In this document: positions 37,380 through 46,358 of the stretch, one piece after another
How the letters are laid out: every line of letters starts with the position of its first letter
Numbering within the stretch: the first letter of the stretch is position 1
Assembly (NCBI RefSeq): GCF_943373825.1
Contig: NZ_CALSBP010000002.1
Coordinates: 3,027,501-3,091,500, forward strand
Length of the DNA stretch: 64,000 nt
Reading direction: 5' to 3'
From: Aquimarina spinulae
GTDB lineage: Bacteria; Bacteroidota; Bacteroidia; Flavobacteriales; Flavobacteriaceae
Notes under the pieces: model-generated
What the model was told of the DNA's origin: nothing
Databases searched by the model: none
What the model saw: the letters and a program-made list of their open reading frames with translations, nothing else
Position numbers and translations under genes: made by a program

Positions 37380-38453
37380 TTAGAAAAGTCGTAACTGCTC
37401 ATCTTTATAAAATTGATGTAGATCGCAGTTTAAATGTATACTTTGCTCCTCAGAGAAGTATTTTTGTCTGGCTATAGTAAATAACTGATGAATTTGATCC
37501 GCCATATTACCCGAACCTCTCATTCTTCTCCCAAAGGAACTATCATTTAAATTGCCTTCATGACACTGCATGATCTGATGTAGGATTTTATCTTTACGAT
37601 CTGGTAATGTGTTTTCTAACCATTTAATGAATATTTTCCCGATTGCTCCATTTAATCTTACGATTGTATACCCTATGCTTTTTGCACCATGCTTTGAAAT
37701 TTCTTTGGCTAACGGTAATATTTCGTGACTATTAATTGAAGGAATTATCGGTGCCATCATTACATTCGTAGGAATTCCTGAAGTATTCAGTTTTTCTAGA
37801 GTTTCTAATCGTTTTTTTATGCTTGCAGTTCTAGGTTCAAGAATTCTTCGTGTATCTTCTCTTAATGTAGTTATAGAGAGGTATACTGCAACAAGATTAT
37901 GCCTGGATAATTCAGAGAGAAGATCCAAATCTCTAAGGATTAAAGCATTCTTGGTGATGATACCAACAGGGTGTCTGTATTTTAGAAAAATTTCAAGAAG
38001 TTTACGAGTGATTTCAAGTTTTTTTTCAATAGGTTGGTAGCAATCAGTATTTCCAGAAAGTGAAATAGGATATGCTTTCCATTTTTTGTTTCGCAACTTC
38101 TTCTCTAGTAATTCAGGAGCATTCTTTTTGACCAAAATTTTAGTTTCAAAATCTAATCCAGCACCATAGCCCCAATATTCATGAGAATTTCTGGCATAAC
38201 AATATACACAACCGTGCTCACAACCCTGATACGGATTGAGAGAATATAACATACCAACATCAGGACTGGTTACTTTGTTTACAATCGTTTTTGGAAACGT
38301 TTCTATATACCTAGTTTGATGTTTATCGATTGACTCTCCCTGGTCAAGGCAATAATTAAGAAAATCATCTCTTGTTTCATGATGTAGTTCAAAAAATCTA
38401 TTATGAACCTTTTCTTGAGCCCCCCTGCCTTTTATATGCTTTTGTGTTTTCAT
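37380..38453 (-). CDS. PA0069-family radical SAM protein
   Basis: A 357-residue protein with the radical-SAM cluster CxxxCxxC at C78, C82 and C85 (YQGCEHGCVYCYARN) and flanking landmarks of the PA0069/SPL-like family (KGRGAQ at the N-terminus, HEYWGYGAGLDFETKI, YPISLSGNTDCYQPIE). A [4Fe-4S] cluster and SAM chemistry are certain by family; the substrate is unknown, although relatedness to spore photoproduct lyase suggests DNA repair. A pair of identical 12-bp sites sits just upstream of the start. Confidence 0.9.
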   Translation of the reverse strand: MKTQKHIKGRGAQEKVHNRFFELHHETRDDFLNYCLDQGESIDKHQTRYIETFPKTIVNKVTSPDVGMLYSLNPYQGCEHGCVYCYARNSHEYWGYGAGLDFETKILVKKNAPELLEKKLRNKKWKAYPISLSGNTDCYQPIEKKLEITRKLLEIFLKYRHPVGIITKNALILRDLDLLSELSRHNLVAVYLSITTLREDTRRILEPRTASIKKRLETLEKLNTSGIPTNVMMAPIIPSINSHEILPLAKEISKHGAKSIGYTIVRLNGAIGKIFIKWLENTLPDRKDKILHQIMQCHEGNLNDSSFGRRMRGSGNMADQIHQLFTIARQKYFSEEQSIHLNCDLHQFYKDEQLRLF

Positions 38454-38493
38454 TACAATTGATGATTTGAGGTATAAAGGTAAAATTTATATA

Positions 38494-38526
38494 TGGAATA
38501 ATTCCTTTTTTACTTGGAATAATTCC
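38494..38526. promoter_or_regulatory. Tandem operator candidate, two TGGAATAATTCC copies 21 bp apart
   Basis: Identical 12-bp near-palindromes at 38494-38505 and 38515-38526. The 21-bp spacing (two helix turns) puts both on the same DNA face, as for cooperative repressor sites. They lie about 40-70 bp upstream of the radical SAM start. Confidence 0.5.
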
Positions 38527-38831
38527 ATGCTCAGCATTGCTTTATTCGTTCGAAGCGTTACGAGTAAACGTTTTTCTGTAGATGATCTATTTAACCTTAA
38601 GAAAATTAATAAAAATAATGAAATTTAAAATGTTGTAATACAGGTTTTTACCCCTTTACATCAAAGTTGTTTAACTATAAAAAAAACAGTGTAATGACTC
38701 TGCGATTTTTTTAAAATGTGATTTATATTTATAGTATTCCTAATCAAAATATAATTTCAATTTCTAAATTGATTTAGGTGTTTTACCCCCTAATAAAAAG
38801 CATACCCCAATAGATTAACAATGAAATAACG

Positions 38832-38861
38832 TATAGCTTCTATCTCTTTGATAAAGCTATA
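38832..38861. promoter_or_regulatory. Inverted repeat upstream of the eCIS operon
   Basis: TATAGCTT and AAGCTATA are separated by 14 bases and end 30 bp before the first eCIS start codon. It could be an operator or an mRNA leader hairpin. Confidence 0.4.
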
Positions 38862-38891
38862 GAGGAATGATACATTATTAATAAGAATGAT

Positions 38892-39479
38892 ATGATTTTT
38901 GAAGTATTGCAAATAATTACTGAAGAGGTTAATAATTTCTTTGATATAGAATTGGAAGAAAAGCCAGTCTCATTAGATAATATAGCCTTTATAGAATCTG
39001 AAGATGACGAACCTTCAGATAGCAATAATATAGTGCTTTCACTACTACATACAGAAGAAGAAACCACCATGAAGAATATGCTCAATCATGAGATAGAAGG
39101 AACAAAGGTGGTCTATAAAAACAACAAAGTTCATTTGAACCTTTATATCATGTTTTCTGCGAATAGAAATGATTATAAAGAGTCATTAAAAAGTGTCTCC
39201 AAAGTAGTAGAGTTTTTTCAATCCAAGAGAATTTTTACACAGTCTAATACAAATTTTGATAGAGATCTGGATGGAATGGATCAGATAGGGAACTTTAAGT
39301 TTACCGTAGATCTATTTACTCCTTCATTTGAAGAAATGAACTTTATCTGGGGTACGCTGGGAGGCAAACAATATCCTTCAATCATCTATAAAATAAGTTT
39401 ACTCGAGGTAGAAAGAGATGTAACACAATCTGAAGGTAGTTTGATAACTGAGATTAATGGAAATTTAAAACGTAATTAA
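38892..39479 (+). CDS. eCIS DUF4255 (Pvc16-like) cap/terminator protein
   Basis: A 195-residue protein. The N-terminal helix and body match DUF4255/Pvc16_N: IFEVLQIITEEVNNFF, NIVLSLLHTEEE, and VHLNLYIMFSANRNDYKESLKSVSKVVEFFQSKR, with MNFIWGTLGGKQYPSIIYKI near the end. In PVC-type particles Pvc16 caps the distal end of the sheath-tube. It is the first gene of the eCIS operon; the next frame starts with no gap. An extra acidic stretch lies at residues ~30-60. Confidence 0.88.
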   Translation: MIFEVLQIITEEVNNFFDIELEEKPVSLDNIAFIESEDDEPSDSNNIVLSLLHTEEETTMKNMLNHEIEGTKVVYKNNKVHLNLYIMFSANRNDYKESLKSVSKVVEFFQSKRIFTQSNTNFDRDLDGMDQIGNFKFTVDLFTPSFEEMNFIWGTLGGKQYPSIIYKISLLEVERDVTQSEGSLITEINGNLKRN

Positions 39480-40490
39480 TTGGCTTTTAGAATCTTATAC
39501 AAAACGATGTTTCAGGTGCAATTGCATCATTCATATTTCCTGGATAATGGATCCACTTCATTTATTTCAATGAGTACCGATGAAAAGATAGTACAACTAA
39601 AAGAATATCTTTTTAAGGATTTTATAAACGTGGTTCCAACGACTGCAACTCAAAAGATATTTAGAGATCATAAAATTGTTATGAAAGAAGGTACTGACGG
39701 CTTTACAGTGCTTAACAAGGTGGTAGAAGAAAATGATAATTATAAATCAACCATTTTTCTTGATGATGGCATAGGACTTACATTCTTATTATATAGCAAC
39801 GATTACTTGTTTGATAACTATACGGTCTTACCTAAAGAAAAAAATAGGCTGTATTATTTTTCAAATACAAAACCGAGTACAGAAGCTGATCCATATACGT
39901 ATATACCATTAAGTTCTTCTAATGATCTAATAGATCAAGATTATTTATTATCAGAGGAAGGCTCACAATCAATTTGGTATAGCATACTCCAAGAGAATGG
40001 TAATGCAGATACAAATCCTTATTTAGAGCTATTGGCAGAAGTAGAGGAAAGTGATTTAACAACCGATGAAGGGAAGCATCTATTAAACCAAGCTATACAA
40101 GCAGAAAAGAGTAAAGGATTGCTTGGCATCATTCGACTTCATACGATAGGGGATAATAATATGGATCTCATAGAGATAGATAATTCGAACCCTAATGACG
40201 TGAAAAATTATTTATTAGATCCTACTCCTTATTATAAACTTCATTTTGATAATAGGAAGACAGTTTGGAAATATATTAAGAAATCTGATGATGAAGAGTT
40301 AGAAACTTCTTCTGTTCAACCTTTAACCAAAAATGGATTTATTGAGATTGATCCTGATGCTGATATTGTACCTCCGCTTCCGTTAGATATCGAAAAATAT
40401 ACTTTTCCAAATCCAACAGCAGATTTGATAAAGCAAACAACAGATGTAAACACAAATATTACAACAACATATTCTGAAATTTTTATTTAA
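39480..40490 (+). CDS. eCIS-associated structural protein of unknown role (TTG start)
   Basis: A 336-residue protein. The start is taken as the TTG directly after the preceding TAA, because the first ten residues (AFRILYKTMFQVQLHHSYFL) look like a real first strand; an ATG nine codons later is an alternative. It is predicted beta-rich with an extended Pro-containing C-terminus (DADIVPPLPLDIEKYTFPNP). Similar proteins lie between DUF4255 and sheath genes in some Bacteroidota eCIS clusters. A cap, adaptor or plug role is inferred from position only. Confidence 0.6.
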   Translation: MAFRILYKTMFQVQLHHSYFLDNGSTSFISMSTDEKIVQLKEYLFKDFINVVPTTATQKIFRDHKIVMKEGTDGFTVLNKVVEENDNYKSTIFLDDGIGLTFLLYSNDYLFDNYTVLPKEKNRLYYFSNTKPSTEADPYTYIPLSSSNDLIDQDYLLSEEGSQSIWYSILQENGNADTNPYLELLAEVEESDLTTDEGKHLLNQAIQAEKSKGLLGIIRLHTIGDNNMDLIEIDNSNPNDVKNYLLDPTPYYKLHFDNRKTVWKYIKKSDDEELETSSVQPLTKNGFIEIDPDADIVPPLPLDIEKYTFPNPTADLIKQTTDVNTNITTTYSEIFI

Positions 40491-40504
40491 AAACAATTAA
40501 AATT

Positions 40505-42445
40505 ATGGCAACGTACAAAACACCAGGGGTTTATATAGAGGAGATTGTTAAATTTCCTCCATCCGTAGCCCAAGTAGAAACAGCAATTCCAGCTTTTATA
40601 GGATACACTGAGAAGGCAACAAAAAAGGTAGCAGATGATTTGTTACTAAAGCCAACCAGAATTACTTCTATGTTAGAATATGAAACATATTTTGGATTTG
40701 CATTACCAGAGGTAAATATTGAAGTTACAATATTTGATGCCTTAGTAAATGGAGATATAGAAAGAAATATTACAATTGATAAGGATCAGGTTGAGGCTAA
40801 TAGACAACCCTATTTAATGTATTATGCTTTGCAGATGTATTTTGCAAATGGAGGAGGACCTTGTTACATTGTATCTGTAGCTGATTATACAGGAGGAAAT
40901 GTATTATTTAGTGATTTGAATGATGGTCTTGACCTTCTTAAAAAAGAAGATGAGCCAACATTGTTATTGTTTCCTGATGCTACTGCAATTGCAGATCCAA
41001 ACGAGTTTTTTGCACTATATAATAATGCCTTGACTCAATGTAATGAACTTCAAGATCGATTTGCAATCATAGATACATATAGTTATGATGATACTAGTGA
41101 TGCACCAATTGATGCATTACGATCAGGAGTAAATTTGGAAAAGGATTACCTTAAATACGGAGCTGCTTACTATCCATATTTAGAAACCATTTTGGATTAT
41201 AGTTATGATGAAGCTAATGTTGCTATTAGTCATACCAGTGAAGATGAAACTCCAGAGAGTATCACAGCAATGGCAACAGCTACGCAGACTACTTCAGACA
41301 TACAAGCCGTTTTGAATGGGATTCCAGCCTTAGTTACTGCTCTAACCGATGCAGATACAACTTTGCAAGCAGGAACCAATGGTGAAGCTAATACAAATAG
41401 AGCTACCATTACCGATACAATCCAACCTATTGTTGATGCTCTTAATAGTGTGGTTACCTCTGGAGCAACTGCCGTGACCGATGGTAATGCTGTTGGAGAG
41501 GCTGGAGTGACTGCAGCCGCGGGAGCATTAAATACAGCGATAACAGGAGTGGGAGCTATTCCGACATTAATTACAGCTTTAGATGCACATATTACAGATA
41601 TCAATGGAGCGGCCAATAGCGCACCTGGTGGTGGAGTAGTAAAAACAGAATCTGCGGCGGCAGTTGTAGCCGTTGCTACTATAGAAGCAGATATTCAGGC
41701 AGTTATTGCGTTGATAACACCTGCATTAACTGATGCAATTACTGCAGCACAAGCAGCTGATGGCGTTATAACTGGTTCTCTTGATGGTCAAAACCTGGAA
41801 GCTATTGAGAATATAGATAGTGCAACTTATAACTTAATTAAAGTAGAATTAGGAATCCTTCCTCTGGAGCTTCCACCAAGTAGTGCTATGGCAGGAGTAT
41901 ATGCACGAGTAGATAGTGATAGAGGAGTTTGGAAAGCACCAGCAAATGTTGGAGTAAATTATGTAATCAAACCCTCTATAAAAATCACCAATGAGCAGCA
42001 GGATCGTTTAAATGTAGATACTATAGCAGGAAAATCTGTAAATGCAATACGAACTTTTACCGGAAAAGGAACTTTGGTTTGGGGCTCTAGAACCTTAGCA
42101 GGTAATGACAAAGAGTGGAGATATGTGCCAGTAAGAAGATTCTTTAATATGGCCGAAGAATCTATCAAGAAAGCTACAGAACAGTTTGTTTTTGAGCCTA
42201 ATGATATGAACACTTGGGTTAGAGTAAAAGCAATGATCAATAATTTCTTAACACTACAATGGAGAGCTGGAGCATTGGCAGGTCCAACACCTGATAAAGC
42301 ATTCTATGTAAAAGTTGGATTGGGAGAAACTATGACGGCCGATGATATCCTTGATGGTAATATGATTATCGAAATCGGAATGGCGGTTGTTCGACCAGCA
42401 GAATTTATCATTCTTAAGTTCTCTCATAAAATGCAAGAAGCTTAA
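40505..42445 (+). CDS. eCIS contractile sheath protein with Ala-rich insert
   Basis: A 646-residue tail-sheath protein. Its N-terminus (YKTPGVYIEEIVKFPPSVAQVETAIPAFIGYTE) and C-terminal domain (VNAIRTFTGKGTLVWGSRTL, MINNFLTLQWRAGALAG, AVVRPAEFIILKF) are classic. Between residues ~245 and ~450 there is an insert of about 200 residues rich in Ala/Thr/Ile with helical repeats (AVTDGNAVGEAGVTAAAGAL). Sheath subunits interlink around the tube and contract to fire it. Only one sheath gene is present, whereas PVCs have three. Confidence 0.95.
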   Translation: MATYKTPGVYIEEIVKFPPSVAQVETAIPAFIGYTEKATKKVADDLLLKPTRITSMLEYETYFGFALPEVNIEVTIFDALVNGDIERNITIDKDQVEANRQPYLMYYALQMYFANGGGPCYIVSVADYTGGNVLFSDLNDGLDLLKKEDEPTLLLFPDATAIADPNEFFALYNNALTQCNELQDRFAIIDTYSYDDTSDAPIDALRSGVNLEKDYLKYGAAYYPYLETILDYSYDEANVAISHTSEDETPESITAMATATQTTSDIQAVLNGIPALVTALTDADTTLQAGTNGEANTNRATITDTIQPIVDALNSVVTSGATAVTDGNAVGEAGVTAAAGALNTAITGVGAIPTLITALDAHITDINGAANSAPGGGVVKTESAAAVVAVATIEADIQAVIALITPALTDAITAAQAADGVITGSLDGQNLEAIENIDSATYNLIKVELGILPLELPPSSAMAGVYARVDSDRGVWKAPANVGVNYVIKPSIKITNEQQDRLNVDTIAGKSVNAIRTFTGKGTLVWGSRTLAGNDKEWRYVPVRRFFNMAEESIKKATEQFVFEPNDMNTWVRVKAMINNFLTLQWRAGALAGPTPDKAFYVKVGLGETMTADDILDGNMIIEIGMAVVRPAEFIILKFSHKMQEA

Positions 42446-42488
42446 TCATTTATAATAATTTAAATCAACAACATAAAACATAGAAATC

Positions 42489-42935
42489 ATGGCAGAATAT
42501 CCACTACCAAAGTTCCATTTTAAGGTAACAATTGGAGGCGACACCGAATTAAATTGTACAGAGGTATCAGGTTTAGACTTTGAAACTGAAGTAATAGAAT
42601 ATAGAGGAGGAGCCGATAATGACTACTTCAAGAAAAAGCAACCTGGAATGACCAAGTTTGCAAATATTGCAATCAAAAGAGGAACTTTTGTTTCTACAAA
42701 AGGACAATTCTATGATATGTGGAAGAAAAATGTATTCTTTCAAGAAGGTGAAGAGAAGTTTAGAAGTGACCTTACCATTAGCTTGTTAGATGAAAAGCAT
42801 GAGCCTGTTGTAACCTGGGAAGCACAGGATGCTTGGTTGCTTAAGATACAATCTACAGATCTTAAAGCAGATGGAAATGAGATCGCTATTGAATCTGCAG
42901 AATTTGCAATTAACAGTCTTAAAATAGCATCTTAA
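42489..42935 (+). CDS. eCIS inner tube protein 1 (gp19-like)
   Basis: A 148-residue T4 gp19/Hcp-like tube protein (PKFHFKVTIGGDTELNCTEVSGLDFETEVIEYRGG). It stacks as hexameric rings to form the inner tube. The TAA overlaps the ATG of the next tube gene by one base, implying coupled translation. This copy is probably the main tube protein, since it directly follows the sheath. Confidence 0.93.
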   Translation: MAEYPLPKFHFKVTIGGDTELNCTEVSGLDFETEVIEYRGGADNDYFKKKQPGMTKFANIAIKRGTFVSTKGQFYDMWKKNVFFQEGEEKFRSDLTISLLDEKHEPVVTWEAQDAWLLKIQSTDLKADGNEIAIESAEFAINSLKIAS

Positions 42936-43375
42936 TGGCGACCTATTATCCACCCGTTGGTTTTCATTTTAGTGTTGAATTTACTGGTTTGTCAACCAGT
43001 GAGGTAGACCATCAGTTTCAATCCATAGCTGGATTGTCAGTAGATGTAGAAACAGAAGATGTCACCGAAGGTGGAGAAAATAGATTTAAGCATAAAATTC
43101 CGGTAAGGACAAAATATCCAAACCTGGTTCTAAAAAGAGGATTGTTGGTAGATTCTAAGGTAATCGATTGGTGTAAAGATGCTGTCGAAAACTTCGAATT
43201 CGAACCTATAGATCTTATTGTTAAGCTTTTAAATGAAAAGCATGAACCGCTAGTATCCTGGAATATAGTGCATGCCTATCCAATTAAATGGTCCATATCT
43301 GACTTTAATGCTCAAGAAAGTAAAGTGGTCATTGAGACCATAGAGCTGGTGTATAACTACTATAATACAATTTGA
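42935..43375 (+). CDS. eCIS inner tube protein 2 (gp19-like)
   Basis: A 146-residue paralogue of the preceding tube protein with the same fold landmarks (GFHFSVEFTG, FQSIAGLSVDVETEDVTEGGENRFKHKIP, LVLKRGL). In PVC-type systems the second tube protein (Pvc5-like) forms the first ring on the baseplate hub and adapts the symmetry. This role is inferred from gene order. Confidence 0.9.
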   Translation: MATYYPPVGFHFSVEFTGLSTSEVDHQFQSIAGLSVDVETEDVTEGGENRFKHKIPVRTKYPNLVLKRGLLVDSKVIDWCKDAVENFEFEPIDLIVKLLNEKHEPLVSWNIVHAYPIKWSISDFNAQESKVVIETIELVYNYYNTI

Positions 43376-43380
43376 TAATC

Positions 43381-43548
43381 ATGGGAGCGATCGAAATTAA
43401 AGAATTACACATCAAAATAAATGTAGATAATGATCAGAAAAATACTGATTCCCCCAAAGGAAAAAAATCAGGAATGAATAAAGAAGTGATTATCGCAGAA
43501 TGTGTAGAACAAATCATGGAGATCATTTCAAAACAGTCTGAACGATAA
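43381..43548 (+). CDS. eCIS DUF5908 small protein (Pvc6-like)
   Basis: A 55-residue protein (IEIKELHIKINVDN at the start and EVIIAECVEQIMEIISKQ at the end) typical of DUF5908, encoded between the tube and LysM genes in eCIS clusters. The gene is short and easily missed, but the spacing (5 bp before, 3 bp after) and family pattern support it. The role in the particle is unknown, possibly assembly. Confidence 0.85.
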   Translation: MGAIEIKELHIKINVDNDQKNTDSPKGKKSGMNKEVIIAECVEQIMEIISKQSER

Positions 43549-43551
43549 GCA

Positions 43552-44277
43552 ATGAGTACCGGAGAATTAAAAAAATTAAAGGTTGTAGCCTATAGTGACC
43601 CACAGTTTAATGATAAAGTGGGAGACGGAGAATTTACCACCTTGGTGAATCCGGAAAAATACACCTTTAATTATAAAATCGAGCAAAACGAGGATCAGGC
43701 TTCAGGTACCAGTGATGTATCTCCTAAGTTTAATAAAAAACTTCCTGAGGATCTTGAATTAGAATTTTTATTTGATAGATCAGGTGTCATTGTACACTAT
43801 GGCAGTGATCCAGGTAGTAGTTCGGGCAATAAAGTTTTTAAAGACGAGGGTGATGGTATCATTGATGATATCGAAAAGTTTAAAAAAGTAATCCTCGATT
43901 ACAACGGGGACGAACATAAGCCAAACTATCTAATGATTTCGTGGGGAACTCTTCTTTTCAAAGGGAGTCTTACCGAAATGAGCATAGAATTTAAACTTTT
44001 TAAATCAGACGGTACGCCGATCCGTGCGGTTGCGAAGGCAAAGTTTCAAGGTTTTGTAGAAGATGATCTTAGAGTAGCAAAAGAGAATAATCAATCTCCT
44101 GATTTAACACATGTACGTGTGGTAAAAGAAGGAGATACGTTGCCTTTAATGTCGCATCGTATTTATGGGGATTCTAAGTATTATTTAGAAGTAGCGAGGG
44201 TGAATGAGATTACTTCATTTAGAAAATTAGAAGTAGGAAAAGAAATTTTCTTTCCTCCAATAGAAAAAACATCATAA
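43552..44277 (+). CDS. eCIS LysM-containing baseplate hub protein (Pvc7-like)
   Basis: A 241-residue protein. The N-terminal body (LKVVAYSDPQFNDKVGDGEF, TLVNPEKYTFNYKI) matches CIS hub/adaptor proteins and the C-terminus carries a LysM domain (VVKEGDTLPLMSHRIYGDSKYYLEVARVN). In PVC-type baseplates Pvc7 ties the tube to the VgrG-like spike, with LysM used for protein or glycan contacts. The next gene starts 2 bp after its stop. Confidence 0.9.
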   Translation: MSTGELKKLKVVAYSDPQFNDKVGDGEFTTLVNPEKYTFNYKIEQNEDQASGTSDVSPKFNKKLPEDLELEFLFDRSGVIVHYGSDPGSSSGNKVFKDEGDGIIDDIEKFKKVILDYNGDEHKPNYLMISWGTLLFKGSLTEMSIEFKLFKSDGTPIRAVAKAKFQGFVEDDLRVAKENNQSPDLTHVRVVKEGDTLPLMSHRIYGDSKYYLEVARVNEITSFRKLEVGKEIFFPPIEKTS

Positions 44278-44279
44278 AA

Positions 44280-46025
44280 ATGGCTGAAGGCAGTGTAATA
44301 CAAACATCAAAAAACGCAGATCTTGTTACAAACAAAGTACTGGTCAACGGAGAAGAGTTGTCTAAGGCCTATCAGGTTAAAACAATTTCTATCGAAAAGG
44401 AGGTCAATAGAATCTCTACTGCCAAGTTGATTATAACAGATGGAGAGCCCTCTAAGCAAGATTTTGAATTAAGTAATCAAGAACTAGTTGTACCAGGAGC
44501 AGAAATCGAAATTACTGCTGGATACCATTCTGATGAAGAAACGATTTTTAAAGGAATTGTCATTAAACATAATATAAAAATAAGAACTAATGGTTCTTAT
44601 CTTATTGTGGAGTGCAAGGACGAAACTGTTAAGCTTACAATAGGCAGAAAAAGCAAATATTTCTATGATAAAAAAGACAGTGATATTATCGAAGAAATTG
44701 TCGGCGATTATGGTATTGATAACGATGTAGAAGCTACTAAATATGAACATAAGGAATTGGTGCAATACAACGTGTCAGATTGGGATTATATAGTTTCACG
44801 AGCTCAGGCTAATGGTAAACTTTGCTTTGTAGATAATGGAGAATTAACTGTAGCCAAACCTGATTTTAGCACAGACCCTGTAGAAACAGTAACCTTTGGA
44901 TCAACTATTTTAGATTTGGATGCAGAGATAGATGCAAGACATCAGATCGATAAAGTTACTTCTTATGGATGGAACTATTCTGATCAGGAAATTGTAGAGG
45001 TAGAAGCTAATGACCCATCAGTTTCGTTAAATGGTAACTTATCTGCTTCGGATCTCTCCTCTGTAATCGCTTTAGAAAACTTAGAATTACGTCACGGAGG
45101 ATCGCTTACTACAGAAGAATTACAGGATTGGAGTGACGCTAAATGGATGTTTCAACAATTATCAAAAGTCAGAGGCCGAGTTAAATTTCAAGGAGTGCCA
45201 GCGGTAAAACCAGGAACGTTATTAGAGCTACAAGGAGTGGGAGATAGATTTAATGGCAAAATCTATATCACAGGAGTAAGTCATCATATTGCAGAAGGAA
45301 ATTGGACCGTAGATGCACAATTTGGGATCAACCCCCAATGGTTTTCTGAAACATATGATATCAGTGCATTACCAGCTTCAGGATTACTATCAGGAATTTG
45401 TGGACTACAAGTAGGAATCGTAAGTCAGCTTGAAGAAGACCCTGATGGAGAAGAAAGAATTTTAGTGCAAATACCAATCATCAATAACGAAGAGCAAGGT
45501 ATATGGTGTAGAGTAGCTTCATTAGATGCAGGTGAAAATCGAGGAGCATTCTTTAGACCTGAAATAGAAGATGAGGTTATCGTTGGTTTTATAAATGATG
45601 ATCCAAACGATGCAATAGTATTAGGAATGTTACATAGCAGTGCCAAACCTTCTCCTATTACCGCAAGTGATGATAATCATGAAAAAGGATTTGTTACCAG
45701 AAGCGAAATGAAAGTACTTTTTGATGATGATAAAAAGTCTATAACAATTGAAACACCTGCAGGAAAAAAAATAGTATTAGATGAAGATGCAGGTTCTATT
45801 ATTGTCGAGGATGATAATTCGAATGTAATTACTATTGATAGTTCGGGCATAGCAGTAGAAAGTGCTGGAGATATTAGTTTAACAGCATCTGGAGATGTTA
45901 ACATCGAAGGAACCAATGTAAATATAAAAGCAAGTGCAGAATGCAAAGCAGAAGGAGGAGCTGGTATAGAAGTTTCTTCCAGCGCAATTGCAACCCTTAA
46001 AGGGTCACTAGTACAGATTAATTGA
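44280..46025 (+). CDS. eCIS VgrG-like spike/hub protein (Pvc8-like)
   Basis: A 581-residue protein. The N-terminal half is the gp27/GPD-like hub (KVLVNGEELSKAYQVKTISIEKEVNRIS, YDISALPASG). It is followed by a gp5-type OB fold (about residues 375-450, WCRVASLDAGENRGAFFRPEIEDEVIVGF) and a C-terminal beta-prism of short repeats (GIAVESAGDISLTASGDVNI). It forms the trimeric spike under the tube, tipped by the PAAR protein encoded next. No C-terminal effector extension is seen. Confidence 0.94.
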   Translation: MAEGSVIQTSKNADLVTNKVLVNGEELSKAYQVKTISIEKEVNRISTAKLIITDGEPSKQDFELSNQELVVPGAEIEITAGYHSDEETIFKGIVIKHNIKIRTNGSYLIVECKDETVKLTIGRKSKYFYDKKDSDIIEEIVGDYGIDNDVEATKYEHKELVQYNVSDWDYIVSRAQANGKLCFVDNGELTVAKPDFSTDPVETVTFGSTILDLDAEIDARHQIDKVTSYGWNYSDQEIVEVEANDPSVSLNGNLSASDLSSVIALENLELRHGGSLTTEELQDWSDAKWMFQQLSKVRGRVKFQGVPAVKPGTLLELQGVGDRFNGKIYITGVSHHIAEGNWTVDAQFGINPQWFSETYDISALPASGLLSGICGLQVGIVSQLEEDPDGEERILVQIPIINNEEQGIWCRVASLDAGENRGAFFRPEIEDEVIVGFINDDPNDAIVLGMLHSSAKPSPITASDDNHEKGFVTRSEMKVLFDDDKKSITIETPAGKKIVLDEDAGSIIVEDDNSNVITIDSSGIAVESAGDISLTASGDVNIEGTNVNIKASAECKAEGGAGIEVSSSAIATLKGSLVQIN

Positions 46026-46065
46026 TAAAATTTAAAAAGAACCAAAAACTATAAACAAATAAACA

Positions 46066-46356
46066 ATGCCACCAGCAGCAAGAATTACAGATATGCATAC
46101 CTGTCCATTAGTAACAGGAGTAGTACCTCACGTAGGAGGGCCCATATTACCAGCAGGAGAGCCAACCGTACTTATTGGTGGATTGCCAGCAGCACGAGTT
46201 GGGGATATGGCAGTATGTGTAGGACCGCCAGATACAATAATTATGGGATCTGGAACAGTAATGATAGGAGGAATGCCAGCGGCAAGAATGGGTGATAGTA
46301 CCGCTCACGGAGGAGTAATTGTACTAGGAAGCCCTACAGTAATAATAGGAGGTTAG
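46066..46356 (+). CDS. eCIS PAAR spike-tip protein
   Basis: A 96-residue protein with two PAAR repeats: MPPAARITDMHTCPL and GLPAARVGDMAVC, then GMPAARMGDSTAHGG. The His/Cys pattern fits a zinc-stabilised cone that sharpens the VgrG tip. No toxin domain is fused. Confidence 0.95.
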   Translation: MPPAARITDMHTCPLVTGVVPHVGGPILPAGEPTVLIGGLPAARVGDMAVCVGPPDTIIMGSGTVMIGGMPAARMGDSTAHGGVIVLGSPTVIIGG

Positions 46357-46358
46357 TT

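Larger units (their letters stand above)
38454..38891. other. 438-bp divergent control region before the eCIS operon
   Basis: It separates the radical SAM gene (minus) from the eCIS operon (plus) and contains no gene. It holds a tandem TGGAATAATTCC pair at 38494-38526 near the radical SAM gene, and a TATAGCTT/AAGCTATA inverted repeat at 38832-38861 near the eCIS start. No standard TAnnTTTG promoter is obvious before the eCIS genes. Confidence 0.55.

Noticed and set aside
41230-41616. 128-codon minus-strand Ala/Val-rich frame in the sheath gene
   Set aside because: It is antisense to the Ala-rich insert; composition alone keeps it open.
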